From: Effrenium voratum
Taxonomy: Eukaryota; Sar; Dinophyceae; Suessiales; Symbiodiniaceae
NCBI GenBank assembly: GCA_963377175.1
Contig: CAUJNA010002902.1
Location: 18,501-82,500 of the forward strand
DNA length: 64,000 bases
Direction: 5' to 3'
Of this stretch, positions 55,881 through 64,000 are shown piece by piece (within the stretch, counting starts at the first letter, position 1; each line of letters starts with the position of its first letter). A program made the position numbers and the translations under genes. Under the pieces are notes generated by a model. It searched no databases, was not told the DNA's origin, and worked only from the letters and a program-made list of their open reading frames with translations.

Positions 55881-58800
55881 GGCTTAGGGTTGGTTTAACC
55901 CAGACTGAAAGTGAAAAGGGGGTGAGCAAAGTGAAAAAGGGGGTGAGCAAAGAAGGGTCCAAGTTTGACAACACGAACCCAGCACTGATCTGTCGAAGGC
56001 ATAGCTTGATATGCTTCAAATTGCTTGCAAACAATTGCCCTACCAAGTGGTGACACCTGAATGGGCTGCCCGAGAATTCGGGCATGTTTCCAGGCCCAAG
56101 TTACTTCACCAACGACCAGGAATCACTCCCCTTCTCTGTCAAGCATGCAACTGGCGCATTTCAGCCAGCTAACCAGTCGTTTGTCAATGCTTAGGACTGG
56201 CGAAACACGATGGAGCCAGCTGCTGAAGCTTGGCTACCTTGTCAAACTTTTTCAATGGCTTGTTGCTTCAGTTTTCTTTTTGAACATCGCAAGATACCCT
56301 TTGTTGGAAGCTGGCCCCCTCCCCCCCGCCCCCACCTGTAGCTGTGATGCGGCACCCGGGCGTCTGCCTCTGCCTCCGAATCTTGTGGAGGATCTGCTGC
56401 CTGGCCAGCATGCCCGGTAGCAGATCCAGCGGATTCATCTCGACGGTGTCGTAGTTGGGTGACCAGTGGGTTGTCACAAATGGGTTCTCGGCATGCTACA
56501 CGCACTGTCTCTTGGCACCTTGGTTTTGAATGGGAACCCCTGCGGAGCAGCACGGGACCAATAACATGTAGAAGAATAACCTCCGAATTTGGGAAGCCTC
56601 CGTTTTGGGTTCCATGTCAACCTGCTAAACAGTAGATTTTTGGAGTATGGACCCGTGCTGAGCCTCGAGTTGCTGAGTCATACGCAAATCAAAACCTGTG
56701 CACCTTGGTCGACATTGATCGCACTCAGCAGCCTTGGTGGTATCATATTGGCTGCCTACCAATATGCGGAGCTTTGTTTGACAAGGGGTTTCCACTGGCT
56801 TCCCCCTGCGAAGCCTGATCCCCAAATCGGGTTTGTTAATTAGATGTCAATATTTCAGGGCATGGAGCCGCAGTGAAGGACAAAAGGAAATAACGGTAAT
56901 TTCACCCGGCTTTGGTTCTTGACCAATTGCCAGAACCTTGTACTATGATAAAGGCAGCATCATCCATCACCAAATTGCCAGCACATGTTCAGGCGGGAAG
57001 CTGCCAGAAACTCGGAATTTCTTTCTGCAACTCCAGCCACGCCCATTGCTCCGCAAGGCCTGGCCTTCTCGTGTGGAGGCGCATCCACCTCCTTGCGGTA
57101 GCTAAGGCGAAGTATGCCTCGCCGCAAAGCTAAAGGACCGCAAAACCCCGGATCTATCGACCTGATGGATCGGTAGGTACTGTTCCCCCCTGCCCAAAAG
57201 TAATTGCAAAATGGGATGCCCCTGTCAATCCTCCAGGGGGCAAGGACACTTTTAACTCACCACCGAAGGTGCTTCTAAACCCAAACAGCTGGCCTTCGGT
57301 CACATAAGTCAGATCTCCGCCGTCAGCCGGACGCTCGCAAATGTAGGCGAAAATGTCCGCATCCTAAAGGGAGCTTCTGTAACGAAGTTGGGGGGTGCCA
57401 TCCACACACTTACCCACAAGAACAAACATGAAACCTGCACAGGGCTCCCCCGAAAAGGAACATTGTCTTCCAGGATCCTTTGCACAGGTTCTATGATTGT
57501 TTTTGGGAGTCTGCTCTGCAAGCCCAAATCCTAAAACACAGACACACTAAAGAAGGTGGCCAAACAAAACAGGCCTTAAGTGTTCACCATACCGGTCCCC
57601 TGAAATGAGTGGCTTTCCTTCAGCATTCCCTTTTTGAACGGCCCCATCTAAGAATCTAAGGGGTGAGCCTCAAGAGAACGTTTCAAGACATGGGTATGGG
57701 TCAAAATTGAACCATCAGGGGACCACAGGTTTTAGCCCTTGGTTCCATTTACCAGCGTTCCATTTTGGGTACCCATTGACCCACAGCCACATGCAAGAGT
57801 TCCAGTCCAGTGAGCTTTGCCCAAGCAGTCCGGATCCCCAGCGCCGCGGATTCGCAAGGACAGCACTGCGGAGCCGACCAGCGCCAAAGGCGCGGAGCAG
57901 GCCGGCGCTTCGAAGAGCAAGGCTCGGCCGCTGTCAACCGCAGACCTCACCGGGGAATGGTCCCAGAGGAAGATGATCTTCCAGGTACCCTCACGGTAAC
58001 CTCCAACCATGCAATGTTAGTGGGAGGAAGGATACGTCTTGGTCGAAGTCAGCCCCTGAAAGGGTTGGACCTCAAGGAGATAGCCAAAGTACCCCTGCCA
58101 CGCCCGGCGGTCTTCATGTTGGGACTTTCCTCCCTGCTGAGAACCAATCCGTATCAATTTGTGAATAAGGAAAGCTAAAAAATGCCAAACTTGTTGCAGA
58201 ACTTGATGCCTTGACTCTGGCTGGATTCCTTGCGCCGCACTAGGGCCCAGACTGCTTCCACTTGTACTTGACCAAGTCCTTAAGGCAAGCCAAGTGATCA
58301 TGAATGACCAGCGCGCACAAAACCAACCAGACCTTTCACTCACTTGGTGGATCAGTAAGTAAAACCACAAGTGATCTGAAATCAGGGAGCCCAAACATCC
58401 CCAAGTCAGAAGACCTGCATCACGGTGAACTTGCCATAGGTCCCAAATGAGTTCGCCCACAGGCAGCTGGCATCCCCTTACCCAAAAACTCAATCCGAAA
58501 GAGGGCCGACATCGAACATTTGCGTCGTGGGCCAGGCGGTGGCTTCCAAATGGCTGGAAGGCCCTAGCTCGGGCCATACGCCGTTGCTTTGATTGCTTTG
58601 CGTAGCAGAATCCCGGCAATTCAATGTCCCTTTGGCGAAAGAAGGGATGAATTTCATACGGTTCTTCCAGATTGCCATCCAAAGCCCAAGGGACAGCTAT
58701 GCAAGTGCATGGCGCTGGCTGTCAGCCGAGCGTCCATCATCTTGATCATCGCCATGTACCGCGACACACCGCCCCAGACTAGCTGCCGAGCACTCGTGGC

Positions 58801-61800
58801 CGGGGGCAGCTGCGTAGAGCCTGGGGAGGGGAGAGGCTGAATGCCACTTGGGGCCAGGAAAGTGACACACTCAAACAATAAACACGTGGAAGAGCAAGGG
58901 TTTGTATCCAAATGAGCATCTCCAAAGCTTCAGACTTCAAGCAAGGGCACACTCAAACACCCCAAACCTTCAGCATTACCTCGAAGAGAACGACCCCCCA
59001 AAAGCGATGTTGAGAATCTCTCAGAATCTTCACTGTCACCGAGAAGCCCAAAAGACTGTTTCACATGGGCCAGGCCGGCCACTTGACTGCTACCAGCGCA
59101 AAAAGGCGGGCGGGTCCGAAGTTCCGAAGACCGCGTTCCTCTGAAAGCGCCTTCTGGTGGGTGCCATGGTGGGAGGATGGAAGCTGTGGGTGCGAAGGTC
59201 ACGAACCCCGCCTTCGTCGCCAAGCTCCTCTTTGGCCCAGGCCAGTGACCGCTCCAGCAGCCACAGCGGCCGCTTCACCACCTCTGCAGGTGGCAAAGGG
59301 CGATTTTAGTTAGGGACCCGAAATGGCGGTTCAGGTGGCAACCGTGAAAATTCATAGCCACACTGAAACACCCTTACAAGGCTCATCTTGTTTTTTTAGC
59401 GCAGGTGCTGTAAGTGAGCTTGTGCACAAATCATTTCAACATGGCCCTCGGTTGTTTACAAGGGCCACCAGCGCCACTGTTTCTCGTTGCTAGTAGTGAT
59501 TTCCTTATAATATCCTGTCAATCCTGTTCTCGCCATGCAGGCACAGCATCCCGTACTCCCAACGGGAGAAACCAAAACAAGGAAGGGAACAGGCCCTTCT
59601 ACGCATTGCGGCGTGCTTCCATTGTTGACGGGAATGTTGGCCAATGGCGAGTACGAGTACCGCACAGCAAGTTGAGTGCTATCAACGAGTTGGTCGAACG
59701 AATCCTGCCCTGATTTGCGGTAGCCAAAGGCAACAAGCCTGGCAAATAGGTTGATGGAGTAAAAGCAGATGGCAAGCCTTGAGGCTTCTGGCACGCCTTG
59801 ATGCGCTGATCTTGGGTTTGGTTCAAGTTCCAATTGCTTCCGGCCGGAGCGAACCACAGGTCCAATCTCACCATCCACCCCATGCTCAGCAGGCACACAA
59901 CCGCTCATGCACCCAATGCTAGGTCAAAGGCGAATATTTTGTTGCCCTCCCCTCAATTGCAGTCAAAAATCCCTTGGCTCCACTTCTTCTCTGAATTGGG
60001 GGGAACTCCTAAATCAGCTTGCAGGTGCTTCCTGTTGGCCATGATTTTAACGGACCCCAATAAATTGAAATCCTTCAGTTTCCATTCCCTTTTAAAAAAA
60101 GCCTGGGGTACCCTCCGAACACGCCAACGCACACACACACACACACAGACACACCGAGCCGCCCCTTGCGGAGGCCACTGCGTGCTGTGCTGCCAGGCCG
60201 GCGCTGAGCCGCACATGTAGAAGTGAGCCTCGAATAGCAGCGTCTCATTTTAATACCGGGCTTTGATTCTGACTCAGGTGTTCATTGTGGCTTAGTGGCC
60301 CAGAGGCTCCTTTTCCGAGCACTGCCAGTCAGACCGACAGAACCACGGACCGACGGACCGACCTGTTCCTCGGCAAAACAGTTGTTTGGCACAAGCAATG
60401 TAACAATAAAGATGACGGACCAGAGTGGAGTCGAAACCACTATAATTTGCTCTGCAAGCCTGAGCTTGAGAATGCCCATAGGACAACTGGTCCCTTCTAC
60501 TCCAAGGCAACATTTATTTGTGGCTGTCAGTGTCATGGTGAAGCGGAACTTTCTTCGCGAATACGGGGGCGACTGGTCAATCCACAACAGCCTGGTCCGC
60601 GCGGTCCAACCTGTTGCGCCCTTCGTGCACAACAGTTTGGTATTTGTCCCCAAAGAAGATCTACACGGGGCCACTCTTCCAATCAAGGTCTAGCAAGGAC
60701 CAACCAGGAGTGCCAGTAGCCCAGTGCCCTGGTGTTCGCCGTTTGTGGTGGGGAACCCGCCACTCACTTCCTGAGTGGATTAGCCAAAAGTCTGAACTTT
60801 TTGTTTACCACTTAATTGGTCTTCCCACAAAGTAGAAAGTCCACAAACTCAGGGAGTGAGGCCAAACGAACCGGAACTTAGAGGGTGGTGCTGGACAACT
60901 GGGCAGTCGACTCGGGGCATCAGGGAAAGTTTTCCCGAAAGAGAGCAATCAGGCAGGGGGTTGTGGGTTCATCTTGCCTTGGGATATCACCTCAGGTTCG
61001 GGTCCATCGCCTCCGCGAGCAATCGTGTTTATTCGAGGTTCTGGGGCGAGCTTCAACCCACTGCGACCTTAGGGCAACAAGGACATGGACCCACTTCAGC
61101 ACCCTAGCTGTCCCTTGGGACGAATAAGATGATCATGACAGCCAAACTGCAACCAGTGATTCCAACAAGCTTCATGAACCAAGAGGCCCAAATCTGTGGA
61201 CAACACACCACCTCCCAGTTGACCGGCAGCTCCCCCTATGGGTAGGCAAGACGCCAAATGAACAGTGCCCTTGGCTACCCCAAGAGTAGGAGCCATTTTA
61301 TTCTGTCTTTGAACTGTGCCTTTTTCTTTGCCTTTTTCGGCACATGGATCTGGGCGGGCCCGCTTAGCTTAGCTCGCCTCCGGCTGAGATGATGCCAGCC
61401 AGGAGGGCGGACTGGTGGCCAGGAGGGCGGAGCTGCGGGGAGGCATGTGGTGCAGCAGAAACTCCTGGACTGCCTTGTCCTGGTTCAAGAGGATTTCCAC
61501 CCAAAATCCGCGGCCCACGGGAGAATTGAGTATATTCCCTTTTGGTCGTGTTTGTCAAGTGGTTGTGTACCCTGTTTTTACATTTGGGGGCAGTGGGTTT
61601 GGGAGTAGGAGGCCGGCCCGAACCCTTTCTGAGCAGAAATTCTTGAAAGCGTTCTGAACAACTCTGGGGATAGGGAACCTCTAATGGCTCTCCTGATTTG
61701 CAATGCTTTGAACAATGCCACATGACACACCAGTGTTGCGCTATGCGTCTGTTGACTTTGCTGCGCGGGATGTTTTGTTCTTCGTTTTCCAACGTACTGC

Positions 61801-62100
61801 TTCCCCCCCTATGGAACAATGTCTCATTTGGTCAATTGCCAGGCGTTGACAGGAAAGACCCAAGAAGACAGTATCATCCAAGAACACCCGACCCAAGGTA
61901 TCAGTTCTACACTTCTCTTTCGTCGACCTTCCTTGCCTCAAAGCCACCCCCCCCCCCCGTTTTCAGCAGAAATCAAACATCAATGGGGCCAATGAACGCG
62001 AGCCCGGTCAAAGCAGCTGCACATACATTGCAGCACAAAAATTGATCTGCTAGCACCGCAGGGGGTTGAACTGAAAGTGGCCGGAACCGCTTGCCAAAGC
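55881..62100. other. Host-like DNA with unassigned exon-like islands
   Basis: Non-repetitive coding-like pieces on the plus strand: 56640-56835 (LEYGPVLSLELLSHTQIKTC), 57820-57984 (ADLTGEWSQRKMIFQ, ending CAG before a GTACCC donor-like site), 59600-59713 (GQWRVRVPHSKLSAINELVE then RILP and a stop), 60535-60690 (NFLREYGGDWSIHNSLVRAV) and 61845-61930 (DRKDPRRQYHPRTPDPRYQF). None is recognised. A (CA)n tract is at 60131-60152. Confidence 0.3.
57694..57792. repeat. Introner-like repeat, family C, copy 3
   Basis: GGTATGGGTCAAAATTGAAC, then TTTTAGCCCTTGGTTCCAT, TTCCATTTTGGGTACCC and TTGACCCACAGCCACATGC. The ends are inverted. It lies just upstream of the exon-like island at 57820-57984, as expected if it fills an intron. 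Confidence 0.6.
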
Positions 62101-62144
62101 AACATTTCAGCGGCAGGCTGCGGCAATACTTGCATCGATTGAAC

Positions 62145-62330
62145 AAAACACACACACACACACACACACAAACACAAACACAAAGACACACACACACACA
62201 CAAGCACAATCACAAGCACAAAAAACACACACACACACAGACACAGACACACCACAAACACAAACACAAACACAAACACAGACACACACAAACACACACA
62301 CACAAACATGGACACACCCACACACGTACA
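62145..62330. repeat. (CA)n-type microsatellite
   Basis: An imperfect CA/CAAA array. The Cys/Val/Phe-rich frames on the minus strand are artefacts. Confidence 0.95.
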
Positions 62331-62359
62331 TACTTCACTACTACTGTGATTTTTACTAC

Positions 62360-62672
62360 GATTGTTATCCTGCTTATGGACGCAAATTTGTGCATTGGGA
62401 ACATGTCGGAACGGGCGTTCCATGCAAAGCCTCACACTTCAAGGCGAATCGCGCCTTGGGAAACTTCAAGAGCTTTGTCTCCCGGCCTGGGATCCATTCG
62501 CTGGGGCCAAGGGCATGCAAGCATGGGGTTGTATCTTAAACAAACGACTACTCAAGATTGGTGATTTGCAGTTTGTGCCAGTTTTGAAGAACAATATCAT
62601 CTCCTCAGAACGAAGAAGGGTGCATTTGCAACGTTCTTTCCAGCTGATTCGTGGTGAGTCCGGCTGTCACTA
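62360..62672 (+). CDS. Possible exon, unassigned
   Basis: An open plus-strand stretch reads MQSLTLQGESRLGKLQELCL, PAWDPFAGAKGMQAWGCILN and SSERRRVHLQRSFQLIRGES. It is non-repetitive between two simple-repeat arrays. No family is recognised. Confidence 0.25.
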
Positions 62673-62804
62673 GTTCAAAGTCCCTTCGAGCACGAACACG
62701 AAACCGCATCCAACTGTTCGCGAGCCCTCAAGCTACCAAAACTGTCAGCCAATATGATATGTGTGTTTTCTGCTGTGCTCTCTTGACCTCAACTTCAATT
62801 TCAC

Positions 62805-62887
62805 ATACATACATACATACATACTAACATAACATAACATAACATAACATAACATAACATAACATAGCATAGCATAACATACATACA

Positions 62888-62918
<31 letters not shown>

Positions 62919-63180
62919 CATACATACATACATACATACATACATACATACATACATACATACATACATACATACATACATACATACATACATACATACA
63001 TACATACATACATACATACATACATACATACATACATACATACATACATACATACATACATACATACATACATACATACATACATACATACATACATACA
63101 TACATACATACATACATACATACATACATACATACATACATACATACATACATACATACATACATACATACATACATACA

Positions 63181-63211
<31 letters not shown>

Positions 63212-63305
63212 CATACATACATACATACATACATACATACATACATACATACATACATACATACATACATACATACATACATACATACATACATACATAC
63301 ATACA

Positions 63306-63336
<31 letters not shown>

Positions 63337-63478
63337 CATACATACATACATACATACATACATACATACATACATACATACATACATACATACATACATA
63401 CATACATACATACATACATACATACATACATACATACATACATACATACATACATACATACATACATACATACATACA

Positions 63479-63509
<31 letters not shown>

Positions 63510-63603
63510 CATACATACATACATACATACATACATACATACATACATACATACATACATACATACATACATACATACATACATACATACATACATACAT
63601 ACA

Positions 63604-63634
<31 letters not shown>

Positions 63635-63732
63635 CATACATACATACATACATACATACATACATACATACATACATACATACATACATACATACATACA
63701 TACATACATACATACATACATACATACATACA

Positions 63733-63763
<31 letters not shown>

Positions 63764-63873
63764 CATACATACATACATACATACATACATACATACATAC
63801 ATACATACATACATACATACATACATACATACATACATACATACATACATACATACATACATACATACATACA

Positions 63874-63904
<31 letters not shown>

Positions 63905-63929
63905 CATTACATACATACATTACATTACA

Positions 63930-63960
<31 letters not shown>

Positions 63961-63962
63961 CA

Positions 63963-63993
<31 letters not shown>

Positions 63994-64000
63994 CATACAT
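62805..64000. repeat. (CATA)n array, with an AACAT pentamer block, runs off the window
   Basis: 62825-62880 is an AACAT pentanucleotide block; from there to the end is CATA, interrupted by CATTACAT at about 62887, 63180, 63305, 63480, 63603, 63733, 63873, 63906, 63918-63930 and 63963. Minus-strand frames of alternating MYVC are artefacts. Confidence 0.98.

Noticed and set aside
62745..63920. Several minus-strand frames of 100-200 residues made of MYVC repeats
   Set aside because: Pure translation of the (CATA)n array; no start context or complexity.

Overview
The window looks like nuclear DNA of a dinoflagellate, most likely a Symbiodiniaceae-type alga. The main evidence is a complete ABCE1 gene (29521-37990) that I could rebuild as 37 very short exons. 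Joined, they give an open frame of exactly 616 codons including the stop. Of its 36 introns about 20 begin with GC, 10 with GT and 5 with GA, all end in AG, and 31 of the 36 acceptors are followed by G. Mixed GT/GC/GA donors and AG|G acceptors are known dinoflagellate traits. Long simple repeats, degenerate TTTAGGG-type telomere-like DNA and introner-like dispersed repeats inside introns fit the same picture.

Layout. (1) 1-3.1 kb: nested tandem and inverted repeats plus two copies of a foldback transposon-like element. (2) 3.5-13.2 kb: a GC-rich, compact, decayed virus-like element. Most genes lie on the minus strand: capsid-like structural genes, an AT-hook protein, a C5-cytosine DNA methyltransferase and a replication protein combining HNH nuclease, B-family-like polymerase and SF1-like helicase. 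One unknown gene lies on the plus strand. Almost every reading frame is broken, and one block is present in two or three rearranged copies. (3) 13.2-20 kb: small tandem repeats and mostly non-coding DNA. (4) 20.2-26.2 kb: a plus-strand multi-exon gene with cold-shock-domain-like segments and a Pro/Tyr/Gly-rich tail. (5) 29.5-38.0 kb: ABCE1, with an intronless CWC2-type splicing factor gene nested in intron 8 on the same strand. (6) 39.4-46.1 kb: an AT-rich island of quite different composition, holding a duplicated block, almost pure A/T sequence and an inverted ATC-rich satellite. (7) 46.1-62.1 kb: host-like DNA with scattered possible exons I cannot assign, a small transposon with perfect terminal inverted repeats, and a telomere-like block. 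(8) 62.1-64 kb: (CA)n and a long (CATA)n array that runs off the end.

The two firm host genes both act in core RNA biology: ABCE1 in ribosome recycling and initiation, CWC2 in the spliceosome. The virus-like region looks inactive. Coordinates of exons and broken genes come from reading the sequence by eye against remembered family motifs; nothing was searched or aligned by computer.
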